Source: Rhodovastum sp963714255 (lineage in GTDB: Bacteria > Pseudomonadota > Alphaproteobacteria > Acetobacterales > Acetobacteraceae). From it: a DNA stretch of 64,000 nt. The notes below the pieces were generated by a model. It searched no databases. It worked only from the letters and a program-made list of their open reading frames with translations, and was not told the DNA's origin. Within the stretch, counting starts at the first letter, position 1. Each line of letters begins with the position of its first letter. Location: contig CAVQNU010000033.1 in assembly GCA_963714255.1 (NCBI GenBank), positions 1 through 64,000 of the forward strand. The letters are read 5' to 3'. The position numbers and the translations under genes were made by a program. Positions 33,737 to 43,002 of the stretch are shown here, piece by piece.

Positions 33737-35170
33737 CTATAGGCTCGCTTGAGTTACGAACTTGGTGTTGAGATAGGCCTCGATCGCCTCGCTGCCACCC
33801 TCGGAACCATATCCCAAATCCTTGATGCCGCCGAACGGAACCTCGGGCAACGCAAGCCCGTGATGGTTGATCGCCATCATGCCCGCCTCCACCGCAGCGG
33901 CAATCGCATTCGCCGTCTTTGCCGAACTGGTGTACGCGTACGAAGCCAAGCCATAAGGCAGCCGGTTCGCCTCCGCCACCACCTCCTCGAAACTGCCGAA
34001 CGGCACCATCAAAGCGAGCGGCCCGAACGGCTCCTCGTTCATCACCCGCATCTCACGCGTGATATTGCTCAGCACCGTCGGCTCGAAGAAATTGCCCTTG
34101 TTGCCGATGCGCTTGCCGCCGGTGATTACCTCGGCACCCTTCTGCACCGCGTCCTGCACGAAACCTTCCATGGCGGTGATGCGCCGCGGATTGGCCAGCG
34201 GCCCCATCGTGGTGCCCGGCTCCAGCCCATCCCCCACCTTCAACCGCTTGGCCTGATCGACGAAGCGGCCGACGAAATCGTCATACACCGCCGCCTGCAC
34301 CAGAAACCGCGTCGGCGCGATGCACACCTGGCCGGCATTGCGGAACTTGTTGGCAGCGAGAATCTTCGCCGCGGCCGCGATGTCGGCATCGTCAAACACA
34401 ATCGCCGGCGCGTGCCCGCCCAGCTCCATCGTCACCCGCTTCATATGCGCGCCAGCCAACGCCGCCAGATGCTTGCCCACCACCGTCGAGCCGGTGAACG
34501 AAATCTTCTTCACGATCGGGTGCGGGATCAAATACTCGGATATCTCCGCCGGTACGCCGAACACCAGTTGCACCACGCCCGCCGGCACCCCCGCATCGGC
34601 ATAGGCGCCCACCAGCTCGGCACACGCGGCCGGCGTTTCCTCCGGCCCCTTCAGGATCACCGCGCAGCCGGCGGCAAGCCCCGCCGAGATTTTCCGCACC
34701 GCCTGGTTGATCGGGAAATTCCACGGCGTAAACGCCGCCACCACCCCCACCGGCTCCTTGATCACCAGCTGGTAAACGCCCTCGGCGCGCGCCGGGATCA
34801 CCCGGCCATAGGTGCGGCGGGCTTCCTCGGCGAACCACTCGATCACGTCGGCGGCCACCAGGGTTTCGCCCTTGGCCTCGGCCAGCGGCTTGCCCTGCTC
34901 GCGGGTCAGCAGCGCGGCGATATGGTCCAGCCGCTCGCGGATCAGCCCGGCGGCGCGACGCATCACCTTGCTGCGCTCATAGGCCGGCACCTTCCGCCAC
35001 GCATTGAAGCCGCGCTCGGCCGCCGCCAGCGCCCGGTCGAGGTCGGGCCGCTCCGCATGCGCCAGCCTGCCCAGCACCTCCCCCGTCGCCGGATTCGACA
35101 CGTCCAGCGTCTTGCCGCCGGCACTCGGGGTCCAGGCGCCATCGATGAACAGCTGCACGTCGGGGTACAT
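33737..35170 (-). CDS. NAD(P)-dependent aldehyde dehydrogenase, succinate-semialdehyde type
   Basis: Aldehyde dehydrogenase superfamily, 477 aa. FTPWNFPINQAVRKI (Rossmann entry), KGPEETP, FTGSTVVGK (glycine motif), the catalytic Glu in MELGGHAPAIVFDDAD and the catalytic Cys in NAGQVCIAPTRF are all present. EEPFGPLALMVPF and the terminal YGSEGGSEAIEAYL match the GabD/glutarate-semialdehyde group. ATG 35170 has AGGAGA six bases upstream. Substrate is an inference; it is far from the box genes and not obviously part of them. Confidence 0.9.
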   Translation of the reverse strand: MYPDVQLFIDGAWTPSAGGKTLDVSNPATGEVLGRLAHAERPDLDRALAAAERGFNAWRKVPAYERSKVMRRAAGLIRERLDHIAALLTREQGKPLAEAKGETLVAADVIEWFAEEARRTYGRVIPARAEGVYQLVIKEPVGVVAAFTPWNFPINQAVRKISAGLAAGCAVILKGPEETPAACAELVGAYADAGVPAGVVQLVFGVPAEISEYLIPHPIVKKISFTGSTVVGKHLAALAGAHMKRVTMELGGHAPAIVFDDADIAAAAKILAANKFRNAGQVCIAPTRFLVQAAVYDDFVGRFVDQAKRLKVGDGLEPGTTMGPLANPRRITAMEGFVQDAVQKGAEVITGGKRIGNKGNFFEPTVLSNITREMRVMNEEPFGPLALMVPFGSFEEVVAEANRLPYGLASYAYTSSAKTANAIAAAVEAGMMAINHHGLALPEVPFGGIKDLGYGSEGGSEAIEAYLNTKFVTQASL

Positions 35171-35592
35171 GGCATCTCCTCTCGGCAAAGCGGCGCCCAT
35201 GATGCGACGCCTGCGCCCCGCGGTCGAGAACGGTTCAGCCCGCGCGCGGGCGGGCAACTCTGTCACGCGGCTGACGCGCAACCGTCATCGGTCTTGAACC
35301 ATGTGGCGCTATTCTGAACAATTCCAGCCCGGAGGACACCCCATGCACCCGCAACGCCACACTGCCTTCCGGTCCGACCGCGCGGGCTGAGAGCACATAT
35401 GTGGATCGTCATGGCCGGGCCCGCCCGGGCCGCCGTCCCTGCCGCCGTCGCGGTGCGCTGGCAAGAACCCGTGGCGTCGGCGCCGCAACCGACCGGCAGC
35501 AGTGTGGGGGCAGTGACCGCTGCGCCCTATTCCGCCATAAACCCTACCGACAGCGCTCTCCGCACAGGAAGGTCCATCTACCCACCCCGCCT
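35171..35592. other. Intergenic region, no clear gene
   Basis: Contains the ribosome site of the dehydrogenase gene at its left end. A 15-codon open frame at 35343-35390 has a good ribosome site. A longer frame from 35399 has no ribosome site and composition of random GC-rich DNA. Confidence 0.4.
35343..35390 (+). CDS. Possible 15-aa leader peptide
   Basis: ATG 35343 lies six bases after GGAGGAC. The peptide MHPQRHTAFRSDRAG ends at TGA 35390. It has two His and three Arg residues and no downstream gene on this strand that it could attenuate. Kept only because of the ribosome site; may be chance. Confidence 0.2.
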   Translation: MHPQRHTAFRSDRAG

Positions 35593-35688
35593 AAAGTAAC
35601 GGGGTCCAGGGGCTAACGCCCCGTCGCGCCGAACGGCGCGCTGCGCGCTGGGGCGGGTCCAGGGCAGAGCCCTGGATAGCTTCCTTCC
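35593..35688. repeat. Intergenic hairpin element, copy L (GTCGCGC variant)
   Basis: AAGTAACGGGGTCCAGGGGC start, then GTCGCGCC and GGCGCGC stems like copies G and R, the common module GTCCAGGGCAGAGCCCTGG and TTCCTTCC. It ends a few bases before the phoB stop. Confidence 0.75.
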
Positions 35689-35694
35689 TGGCCG

Positions 35695-36402
35695 TCAAAC
35701 CGGCTCAGTATCCAGCCCATACCCCGCGGCGCGCACCGTCCGCACCACATCCAGCTCGCCATCCCCGTTAATGGCCTTGCGCAGCCGCCTGATGTGCACG
35801 TCCACGGTCCGCGGCTCGACATGGATATCCGGCCCCCGAACCGCGTCGAGCACTTCCTCGCGCGAGAACACCCGGCGCGGGTGTTGCAGGAAAAACTCCA
35901 GCAGCCGGTATTCGGTCGGCCCCAGATGGACGGCGCGGCCGTTGCGGGTCACCCGGTGCGCCGCCTGATCAAGCGCAATGTCGTGAAAGCTCAGCGTGCC
36001 CTTCGAGGAGACCCCTCCGGCCCGGCGCAGCAGGGCGCGCATGCGCGCCAGCAGCGCCTCCATATTGAACGGCTTGGTGATGTAGTCATCCGCGCCGGTG
36101 TTCAGGCCGCGCACTGCGTCCTGGTCGTCGGTGCGGGCGGTCACCATGATCACCGGCAGGTCGCGCGTGTCCTGACGCCTGCGGATCTGGCGGCACACTT
36201 CGATGCCCGACATCACCGGCAGCATCCAGTCCAGCAGCACCAGGTCGGGCGGCGTTTCGCTGATCCGGGTCAGCGCCTCCTGCCCGTCCCCCGCCTCATC
36301 CACCCGGAAGCCCTGCTTCTCCAGGTTGTAGCGCAGCATCGTCGCCAGCGCCGCCTCGTCCTCGACCACCAGCACCAGCGGGCGCGTTCCGTTGTCCGAC
36401 AT
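35695..36402 (-). CDS. phoB: Phosphate regulon response regulator PhoB
   Basis: OmpR/PhoB-type transcription factor, 235 aa. Receiver domain (about 9-125): acidic pair in VVEDEAA, phospho-acceptor in LLDWMLPVMSG, Thr in VTARTDD, Lys in YITKPFN. Winged-helix domain (about 135-232): LGPTEYRLLEFFLQHP and VDVHIRRLRKAI recognition helix. Activates genes with Pho boxes under phosphate limitation. It is the last gene of pstSCAB-phoU-phoB, 10 bases after phoU. The sensor PhoR is not in the window. Confidence 0.95.
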   Translation of the reverse strand: MSDNGTRPLVLVVEDEAALATMLRYNLEKQGFRVDEAGDGQEALTRISETPPDLVLLDWMLPVMSGIEVCRQIRRRQDTRDLPVIMVTARTDDQDAVRGLNTGADDYITKPFNMEALLARMRALLRRAGGVSSKGTLSFHDIALDQAAHRVTRNGRAVHLGPTEYRLLEFFLQHPRRVFSREEVLDAVRGPDIHVEPRTVDVHIRRLRKAINGDGELDVVRTVRAAGYGLDTEPV

Positions 36403-36412
36403 TGCCCAGCCC

Positions 36413-37132
36413 CTATTCGCTCGGCCGGACGCCGGCATAGGCCGAGCTGTCGCCTTTTGGCCGGCCTTGCTGCAGGGGCTCGCCTTTCACCGCGTAATAG
36501 ACCATTTCGGCGATATTGGTGGCGTGGTCGCCGATCCGTTCGAGGTTCTTGGCCACAAACAGCAGGTGGGTGCAGGGCGTGATGTTGCGCGGGTCTTCCA
36601 TCATGTAAGTAATGAGCTCGCGGAACAACGCGTTGTAGATATCGTCGATCCCCTCGTCCGAGCGCCACACTTCCATGGCCTTCTCGGCGTCGTTCTCGCC
36701 CAGCGCGTCGATGACGGCCTTGAGGTTTTCCTGCACCAGGCGCGACATATGGGCGATCCCGCTCAGCGGCGAGGGGATGTTGAACTGGTCGAGCACGATG
36801 CTGCGCTTGGCCACGTTCTTGGCGTAGTCGCCGATGCGTTCCAGCTCGCCGGTGATCTTCAGCGCCGCGACGATCTGCCGCAAATCCTGCGCCATCGGCT
36901 GGCGCAGGGCCAGCAGGCGGATGACGAACTGTTCGGCCTCGCGCTCCAGCGCGTCGACCTGCAGATCGGCCTGCACCGCCTGGCTGGCGGAGTCAGCGTC
37001 GCCGCTCAGCACCGCGTCGCAGGCCAGCGCGACCTGGCGCTCGACCAGGCCGCCCATGTCCGTCATCAGCGCCCGCAAGCGGGTCAGCTCAAGCTCGAAG
37101 CTTTTCACGATGTGCTCCGCCATGTCGGACAT
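36413..37132 (-). CDS. phoU: Phosphate signalling protein PhoU
   Basis: Cytoplasmic negative regulator linking the Pst transporter to PhoR, 239 aa. Two PhoU helical repeats are visible, each with an ExxxD-like metal-binding sequence: ITGELERIGDYAKNVAK (first) and VAKNLERIGDHATNIAE (second). ATG 37132 has GGAGG nine bases upstream; the longer open frame is antisense shadow of pstB. Confidence 0.95.
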   Translation of the reverse strand: MSDMAEHIVKSFELELTRLRALMTDMGGLVERQVALACDAVLSGDADSASQAVQADLQVDALEREAEQFVIRLLALRQPMAQDLRQIVAALKITGELERIGDYAKNVAKRSIVLDQFNIPSPLSGIAHMSRLVQENLKAVIDALGENDAEKAMEVWRSDEGIDDIYNALFRELITYMMEDPRNITPCTHLLFVAKNLERIGDHATNIAEMVYYAVKGEPLQQGRPKGDSSAYAGVRPSE

Positions 37133-37152
37133 GCGATCCCCCTCCGCGCCGC

Positions 37153-37983
37153 TCAGCCGAACCGGCCGGTGATGTATTCCTGTGTACGCTTCTCGCGCGG
37201 CGCGGTGAACATATGCGTCGCCGTGCCGACTTCGACCATCTCGCCCAGGTAAAAGAACGCCACCTGATCGGCGCAGCGGGCGGCCTGCTGCATGTTGTGG
37301 GTGACGATGGCGATGGTGAAGTCGCGCTTCAGCTCGTCGATCAGTTCCTCGATCTTCAGCGTGCTGATCGGGTCGAGCGCGCTGGTGGGTTCGTCGAGCA
37401 GGATCACCTCCGGCCGCACCGCGATGGTACGGGCGATGCACAGCCGCTGCTGCTGCCCGCCCGACAGCCCCATGGCCGAGGTATTGAGCCGGTCTTTCGC
37501 CTCGTTCCACAGCGCCGCGCGGGTCAGCGACCATTCGACCCGCTCGTCCATCGCCGATTTCGACAGCCGCTCGTGCAGCTTCACGCCGAAGGCGATGTTT
37601 TCGTAGATGGTCATCGGGAACGGCGTGGGCTTTTGGAACACCATGCCCACCCGGCTGCGCAACTGGTTCAGGTCGACGCCGGGATCGAGGATATTGACCC
37701 CGTCCATCAGCACCTCGCCCAGCGCGCGCTGGCCCGGGTAGAGGTCGTACATCCGGTTCAGCACCCGCAGCAGCGTCGACTTGCCGCAGCCCGACGGGCC
37801 GATCATGCCGGTCACCTGGCGCTCGGGCAGGTCGAGGTCGATGCCCTTCAGCGCCTTGTTGGTGCCGTAGAAGAAATCGACGCCGCGAATGGAAATGCGC
37901 GCCGCGTTCAGGGTTTCGCTAGAGCGTGCCTGCATCTCGGCCATCGCCGGAGACTGTTCGGTGTCGTTCATGGTCTCGCTCAT
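37153..37983 (-). CDS. pstB: Phosphate ABC transporter ATPase PstB
   Basis: ATPase of the high-affinity phosphate importer, 276 aa. Walker A GPSGCGKST (about 62-70), signature LSGGQQQRLCIARTIA (about 173-188), Walker B VILLDEPTSALDP, H-loop VTHNMQQA. VFQKPTPFPMTIYEN is diagnostic of PstB. ATG 37983 follows GGAGAG. Confidence 0.96.
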   Translation of the reverse strand: MSETMNDTEQSPAMAEMQARSSETLNAARISIRGVDFFYGTNKALKGIDLDLPERQVTGMIGPSGCGKSTLLRVLNRMYDLYPGQRALGEVLMDGVNILDPGVDLNQLRSRVGMVFQKPTPFPMTIYENIAFGVKLHERLSKSAMDERVEWSLTRAALWNEAKDRLNTSAMGLSGGQQQRLCIARTIAVRPEVILLDEPTSALDPISTLKIEELIDELKRDFTIAIVTHNMQQAARCADQVAFFYLGEMVEVGTATHMFTAPREKRTQEYITGRFG

Positions 37984-38023
37984 TGTTCCATCTCTCCAGG
38001 CGCCGGGTGTCCGGGCCCGGTTT

Positions 38024-38911
38024 TCAACTGCGCGGCCGCAAGACCACCCGGGCGAGGATGTTCAGCGCCAGCACCCCGAAGGTGATCAGCAGCGCGCCGG
38101 CCCAGGCCAGATCCACCCAGTCGTCGAAGGCCGAGCCGGCATACTGGTAGATCGTCACCGGCAGGCTCGACATCGGCTGGGTCAGGCTTACCGACCAGTT
38201 CAGGTTGCCGAGCGAGGTGAACAGCAGCGGCGCCGTCTCGCCGGCCACCCGCGCAATCGCGAGCAGCACGCCGGTGGCGATGCCGTCTAGCGCCGCGCGG
38301 TAGCAGATCAGCACGATCACCCGCCATTTCGGCGCCCCCACCGCCACCGCCGCTTCGCGCAGTTCGGTGGGGATCAGCCGCAGCATGTCTTCGGTGGTGC
38401 GCACCACGATCGGCACCACGATCACCGCCAGCGCCACGCAGCCGGCAATGCCCGAAAAGCCGCCGAACGGGTCCACCAGGATGGTGTAGACGAACAGCCC
38501 GATCAGGATGGACGGCGCCGACAGCAGCACGTCAGAAACAAAACGCACCGCGTTGCCCAGCGCCGAGGCGCGGGCATACTCGGACAGATAGGTGCCCACC
38601 ATCAGCCCGATCGGCGTGCCGATCGCGGTGCCGAGCAGCGTCTGGATCAGGCTGCCGACGATCGCATTCAGCAACCCGCCATTCGAGCCCGGCGGCAGCG
38701 TGCTGGTGGTGAACACGTGCAGACCGAGCGCGCCGACGCCGCGCCACAGCAAGGTGAACAGGATGGAGGCCAGCAGGGCCAGGCCGATCACCGTCGCCGC
38801 CACGCACAGAACCTGCACCAGCCGGTCGGCCCGCTTGCGGCCGCGCGACAGCCTGCCGGCCACCACCGGGTCGCGCGTCGGGCCTGTAGAAATCATCACG
38901 GCGATGCTCAT
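38024..38911 (-). CDS. pstA: Phosphate ABC transporter permease PstA
   Basis: Inner-membrane permease, 295 aa, six membrane spans. GLMVGTYLSEYA, the EAA loop LREAAVAVGAPKWRVIV and ARVAGETAPLLFTSLGN are PstA signatures. ATG 38911 overlaps the pstC stop (ATGA), fixing the start. It pairs with PstC as the pore. Confidence 0.95.
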   Translation of the reverse strand: MSIAVMISTGPTRDPVVAGRLSRGRKRADRLVQVLCVAATVIGLALLASILFTLLWRGVGALGLHVFTTSTLPPGSNGGLLNAIVGSLIQTLLGTAIGTPIGLMVGTYLSEYARASALGNAVRFVSDVLLSAPSILIGLFVYTILVDPFGGFSGIAGCVALAVIVVPIVVRTTEDMLRLIPTELREAAVAVGAPKWRVIVLICYRAALDGIATGVLLAIARVAGETAPLLFTSLGNLNWSVSLTQPMSSLPVTIYQYAGSAFDDWVDLAWAGALLITFGVLALNILARVVLRPRS

Positions 38912-39870
38912 GCCGACCTCGGGCGCAACAGCAGGCGGGAGATCGCCAGCACGATGAAGGAAATCACGAACAGGATGAACCCGAGCGCCAGCAGCGAGGA
39001 CAGTTTCAGGCTGCCCGCCTGGCTCTCGGGAAATTCCAGCGCCACGATCGAGGCGATGGTGTTGCCCGGACCGAACAAGGATGTGGTGATGCGGTTGGTG
39101 TTGCCGATCACGAACGTCACCGCCATGGTCTCGCCCAGCGCGCGTCCCAGCCCCAGCATGATGCCGCCCACAACCGAAGCACGGGTGTAGGGGATGACGA
39201 TGCTGCGCATCACCTCCCAGGTGGTGCAGCCGACGCCGTAGGCGGATTCCTTGAACACCGCCGGCACCGTGTTGAACACGTCGCGCATGGTGGCGGCGAT
39301 GAAAGGGATGATCATCACCGCCAGCACCAGGGCCGCGGTCAGGATGCCGGTGCCGAACGGCGCCCCCTGGAACAGGAAACCGATCCAGGGCACGTCGCCC
39401 AGCCAGTCCGTCAGGAACGGCTGCACAACATCGCCCATGACCGGCACGATCACGAAGAAGCCCCACATGCCGTAAATGATCGACGGCACCGCCGCAAGCA
39501 GTTCGATCGCCGTGCCCACCGGGCGGCGGAACCAGGCGGGGGCGATTTCGGTCAGGTAGAAGGCGATGCCAAAGGCCAGCGGCACCGCGATCAGCAGCGC
39601 CAGGAACGAGGTGACCAGCGTACCGAAGATCGGCACCCCGGCGCCGAACACGTGCTGCACCGGGTCCCAGTCGGTATCGACCAGGAAATACGGCCCGAAT
39701 GCGCGGAAGCTCGGCAGCCCGCCGATGAACAGCGAGACGATGATGGCGCCCAACAGCACCAGCACAAACAGGCCGGCGGCGGTTGCCAGGAAAGCAAACA
39801 GCCGGTCGCCGAACGAAGCAGTGCGGGAACCGGTGGCACGAAGCGGAAAAGCAGCGGCGGCGTCGGACAC
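38908..39870 (-). CDS. pstC: Phosphate ABC transporter permease PstC
   Basis: Inner-membrane permease, 320 aa from GTG 39870 (GGGGA nine bases upstream). A further GTG at 39912 would give 334 aa, but it lies in the loop of the pstS-pstC hairpin, so the shorter start is preferred. Six membrane spans in the core; FGIAFYLTEIAP, MRDVFNTVPAVFKESAYGVG and the EAA-like TTWEVMRSIVIPYTR, then GLGRALGETMAVTFVIGN are typical. Confidence 0.93.
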   Translation of the reverse strand: MSDAAAAFPLRATGSRTASFGDRLFAFLATAAGLFVLVLLGAIIVSLFIGGLPSFRAFGPYFLVDTDWDPVQHVFGAGVPIFGTLVTSFLALLIAVPLAFGIAFYLTEIAPAWFRRPVGTAIELLAAVPSIIYGMWGFFVIVPVMGDVVQPFLTDWLGDVPWIGFLFQGAPFGTGILTAALVLAVMIIPFIAATMRDVFNTVPAVFKESAYGVGCTTWEVMRSIVIPYTRASVVGGIMLGLGRALGETMAVTFVIGNTNRITTSLFGPGNTIASIVALEFPESQAGSLKLSSLLALGFILFVISFIVLAISRLLLRPRSA

Positions 39871-39899
39871 GAAGTCGTTCCCCGATGGGATGACAAGGC

Positions 39900-39923
39900 G
39901 GGAGGCGCCCACCGGCGCCTCCC
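39900..39923 (-). terminator. Hairpin between pstS and pstC
   Basis: Perfect 10-base arms GGGAGGCGCC / GGCGCCTCCC with a four-base loop, located after the pstS stop on the minus strand, no T-run. Such hairpins commonly let the binding protein be made in excess over the permease by stopping part of transcription or protecting the upstream message. Confidence 0.7.
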
Positions 39924-39954
39924 TTGCAAACCAGCCTCGGTGCGGGTGCGCCGC

Positions 39955-40986
39955 CTACCAGATGGCGGCGCCGTCCGGCCCCTTGATCTCGGCGCGCCAG
40001 GACGAGCGCACCGCATCCTGAACGGCTTCCGGCAGGGCGATGTAATCCAGGCCCTTGGCCACATCGCCGCCGTTCTTGTAGGCGAAATCGAAGAACTTGA
40101 TCACGTTGGCGCTGCGGGCCGGGTCCTTCGGGTCCTTCGGCAGCAGGATGAAGGTGGCCGACACGATCGGCCAGGCTTCGGCGCCGGCGGTGTCGATCAG
40201 GCTCACCGCGTAGTTCGGCGCGTTCTTCCAGTCGCCGGCATTGGCCGCCTCAGTGAACGCGGCCATGGTCGGCGAGACGAAATGCCCGGCCTTGTTGCGC
40301 AGCTGCGTGGTGGTCAGCTTGTTCTGCCTGGCATAGGCGTATTCGACATAACCGATGGCGCCGCGCACCTGCTTGACCGTCGCCGCCACGCCGTCATTGC
40401 CCTTGGCGCCGTTGCCGGCCGCCCATTTCACGCTGGTGCTGGCGCCGACCTTCGCCTTCCAGTCGGGCGAGACAGCGGAAAGATACGAGGTAAACACGAA
40501 CGTCGTGCCCGAACCATCGGCGCGATAGACCGGGGCGATCGGCAGGTTGGGCAGCTTGATGTCGCGATTGGCCTCGACCAGCCGCGGGTCGTTCCACTTG
40601 GCGATCTTGCCGAGATAGATGTCGGCCAGCAATTCGCTCGGCAGCTTGAGCTGGTTGGCCTCGATGCCCGGCAGGTTCACGATCGGCACCACCGCGCCCA
40701 TCACCGTCGGGAACTGCAGCAGATGATTCTGCTCCAGCTTCGCCACGTCGACCGGTGCGTCGGAGGCGCCGAAATCGACGGTGCGGTTGATGATCTGGTT
40801 CTGCCCGCCGCCCGAGCCGATCGCCTGATAGTTCAGCTCCAGCCCGGTCGCGGCCTTGGCGGCCTCGCCCCATTTGGCATAGACCGGGGCCGGGAACGTG
40901 GCGCCCGCGCCGGTGATCTGCTGCGCCTGGGCGCCGACAGTGAACGCCGCCAGGGTGATGGCGAGCGCCGTGGAAACAAGCTTCAT
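39955..40986 (-). CDS. pstS: Periplasmic phosphate-binding protein PstS
   Basis: Binds inorganic phosphate in the periplasm for PstCAB, 343 aa. Signal peptide at residues 1-21 (AQA/QQI). Mature start ITGAGATFPAPVYAKWGEAAK is diagnostic, with GSGGGQNQIINRTVDFGASDAPV and RADGSGTTFVFTSYLS forming the phosphate-binding loops. First gene of the regulon; a possible Pho box lies about 125 bases upstream. Confidence 0.96.
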   Translation of the reverse strand: MKLVSTALAITLAAFTVGAQAQQITGAGATFPAPVYAKWGEAAKAATGLELNYQAIGSGGGQNQIINRTVDFGASDAPVDVAKLEQNHLLQFPTVMGAVVPIVNLPGIEANQLKLPSELLADIYLGKIAKWNDPRLVEANRDIKLPNLPIAPVYRADGSGTTFVFTSYLSAVSPDWKAKVGASTSVKWAAGNGAKGNDGVAATVKQVRGAIGYVEYAYARQNKLTTTQLRNKAGHFVSPTMAAFTEAANAGDWKNAPNYAVSLIDTAGAEAWPIVSATFILLPKDPKDPARSANVIKFFDFAYKNGGDVAKGLDYIALPEAVQDAVRSSWRAEIKGPDGAAIW

Positions 40987-41111
40987 GATCCCTCCTTGGA
41001 TCGCGATGGCGACCGGATCAACCGGCGCGGGACGTACCGACCAGCACGACCGGTCATCCGTGTTCGCGGCCGGACCCTAGGCAGTCATGGCGTAACTGAG
41101 ATTGCAGATTT

Positions 41112-41129
41112 GTTAAGCTTCGATGACAG
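41112..41129 (-). promoter_or_regulatory. Candidate Pho box upstream of pstS
   Basis: Minus-strand CTGTCATCGAAGCTTAAC. The first half-site CTGTCAT is exact, and the second (GCTTAAC) matches poorly at the expected 11-base period. It lies between the sulfate operon stop and pstS, where PhoB would be expected to bind. Confidence 0.45.
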
Positions 41130-41137
41130 TGCGATGG

Positions 41138-42172
41138 TCAACCGTGCGGATAGAAACGGGCACCCCGCAGATCAAGCCGGCAGGCACTGCCCACCGCAGG
41201 CGGCGCCACGCCGGGCGGCAGCAGCACTTCGACCGCAAGCCCGCCGACCAGCACCTCCACCCGCACCGCCGGCCCGGCCGCCAGCACGGCGCGCACCAGC
41301 GCCCCCCCGGCGGTGTCCGCCGGCGCAATCCCGATATCGTGCGGCCGCAGCATGGCCAGCGCCGCGCCGTCGGCCAGCCTGCAGGGCAGGTCCGGCAGGC
41401 CGGCGATGCCGAACCGGGCAACGCCACCGGCCACCGCGCAGGGCAGTTCCACCGCATCGCCAATGAAGCGGAACACGAAGGCACTGCCGGGCTGCGCCCA
41501 CAGCCCGGAAGGCGTATCCACCTGCTCCACCCGGCCTTCCCGCAGGATCGCCACCCGGTCCGCCACTTCCAGCGCCTCGGCCTGGTCATGCGTCACCATC
41601 ACCGTGGTCAGGCCGGTGCGATCATGCAGGTCGCGCAGCCAGCGGCGCAGATCCCGCCGCACCGCCGCGTCCAGCGCCCCGAACGGCTCGTCCAGCAGCA
41701 GCACCCGCGGCTCGATGGCCAGTGCCCGCGCCAGGGCCACCCGCTGGCGCTGCCCGCCGGACAACTGGTCGGGATAGCGCCCGGCCAGCCCGGGCATCTG
41801 CACCAGCGCCAGCAGGTCAGCCACCCGCGCCCGGATCGCCGCCCGCCCCGGCCTGCGCGCCCGCGGGCGCACCCGCAGGCCGAAGGCGATGTTGTCGGCC
41901 ACCGTCATGTGGCGGAACAGCGCGTAGTGCTGGAACACGAAGCCAACCCCCCGCGCGCGCGCCGGCACGCCCGCCATGTCGGCCCCGCCGATCAGCACCC
42001 GCCCCGATTCGGCCGTCTCCAGCCCGGCGACCATGCGCAGCAGGGTGGTCTTGCCCGAGCCGGACGGGCCCAGCAGCGCCAGGAACTCGCCCTCGCCCGC
42101 CGACAGGTCGACGCCGTGCAGCGCCGGGGTGGCGCCGAACTGCTTGAAAATACCCTGCAAAGCGAGGCTCAT
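41138..42172 (-). CDS. cysA: Sulfate/thiosulfate ABC transporter ATPase CysA
   Basis: ATPase of the sulfate importer, 344 aa. Walker A GPSGSGKTT (about 35-43), VGFVFQHYALFRHMTVADN, signature LSGGQRQRVALARALA, Walker B VLLLDEPFGALDA and MVTHDQAEALEVADRV. The C-terminal 100 residues form the regulatory/TOBE region (MLRPHDIGI). ATG 42172 overlaps the cysW stop. Confidence 0.94.
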   Translation of the reverse strand: MSLALQGIFKQFGATPALHGVDLSAGEGEFLALLGPSGSGKTTLLRMVAGLETAESGRVLIGGADMAGVPARARGVGFVFQHYALFRHMTVADNIAFGLRVRPRARRPGRAAIRARVADLLALVQMPGLAGRYPDQLSGGQRQRVALARALAIEPRVLLLDEPFGALDAAVRRDLRRWLRDLHDRTGLTTVMVTHDQAEALEVADRVAILREGRVEQVDTPSGLWAQPGSAFVFRFIGDAVELPCAVAGGVARFGIAGLPDLPCRLADGAALAMLRPHDIGIAPADTAGGALVRAVLAAGPAVRVEVLVGGLAVEVLLPPGVAPPAVGSACRLDLRGARFYPHG

Positions 42173-43002
42173 ACAGGCACCATCGCCGGGGCGGCGCGGC
42201 GGCGGGTGTGCCATTCCAGCCCCGCCCTGGCCGCCAGGGTTACCAAAGCAAGCAACGCCAGCAGCCCGGCCATGGCGAACGCCGCCGGGGCCTGGAAATC
42301 GTTGTACAGCGCCTCGATCTGCAGCGGCATGGTCAGCGTCTGCCCGCGAATGCGGCCCGAAACCACCGACACCGCGCCGAATTCGCCCATCGCCCGCGCA
42401 TTCAGCAGCAGCACGCCCTGCAGCAGCGCCCAGCGCACATTCGGCAGCGTCACATGCCAGAACATCGCCCACGGCCCCGCCCCGAGGGTCAGCGCCGCCT
42501 CCTCCTCGTCGCTGCCCTGCGCCTGCATCAGCGGCACCAGCTGGCGCACCACGAAGGGAAAGGTCACGAACAACGTGGCCAGCACCAGGCCCGGGGTGGC
42601 GAAGATCACCTGCACGCCGAGCCCCTCCACCGCCGGAGCAAACCATCCCTGCGCGCCGAACAGCAGCACCCAGACCAGACCGGAAATCACCGGCGAGACG
42701 CTCAGCGGCAGTTCGATGAAGGTCAGCAGCAGGCCGCGCCCGGAAAAGCGGAAACGGGCGATGCACCACGACGCCGCCAGCCCGCCCAGCGTGTTCACCG
42801 GCACGCTGATGGCGGCGACCAGCACGGTCAGACGGATCGCCGCCACCGAATCGGGGTCGTCGAGCGCCGCCGCCGCCCGGCCGAACCCCTCGCCCAGCAC
42901 CTCGGCGAACAGTGCGGCGACCGGCAGCACCACCAGGAGTGCCAGCGCCGTCAGCGCCGCCAGCACCGCCGCCACCGGCACCCGTGTCAGGCGCGCGCTC
43001 AT
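42169..43002 (-). CDS. cysW: Sulfate ABC transporter permease CysW
   Basis: Inner-membrane permease, 277 aa, six spans. ELPLSVSPVISGLVWVLLFG, VFVTFPFVVRQLVPLM-like core and the EAA loop EEEAALTLGAGPWAMFWHV, followed by MGEFGAVSVVSGRIRGQT, mark CysW. ATG 43002 overlaps the cysT stop by four bases. Confidence 0.94.
   Translation of the reverse strand: MSARLTRVPVAAVLAALTALALLVVLPVAALFAEVLGEGFGRAAAALDDPDSVAAIRLTVLVAAISVPVNTLGGLAASWCIARFRFSGRGLLLTFIELPLSVSPVISGLVWVLLFGAQGWFAPAVEGLGVQVIFATPGLVLATLFVTFPFVVRQLVPLMQAQGSDEEEAALTLGAGPWAMFWHVTLPNVRWALLQGVLLLNARAMGEFGAVSVVSGRIRGQTLTMPLQIEALYNDFQAPAAFAMAGLLALLALVTLAARAGLEWHTRRRAAPAMVPV

Noticed and set aside
35399..35599. 66-codon frame before phoB region
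   Set aside because: No ribosome site, no motif, and its end runs into repeat L.
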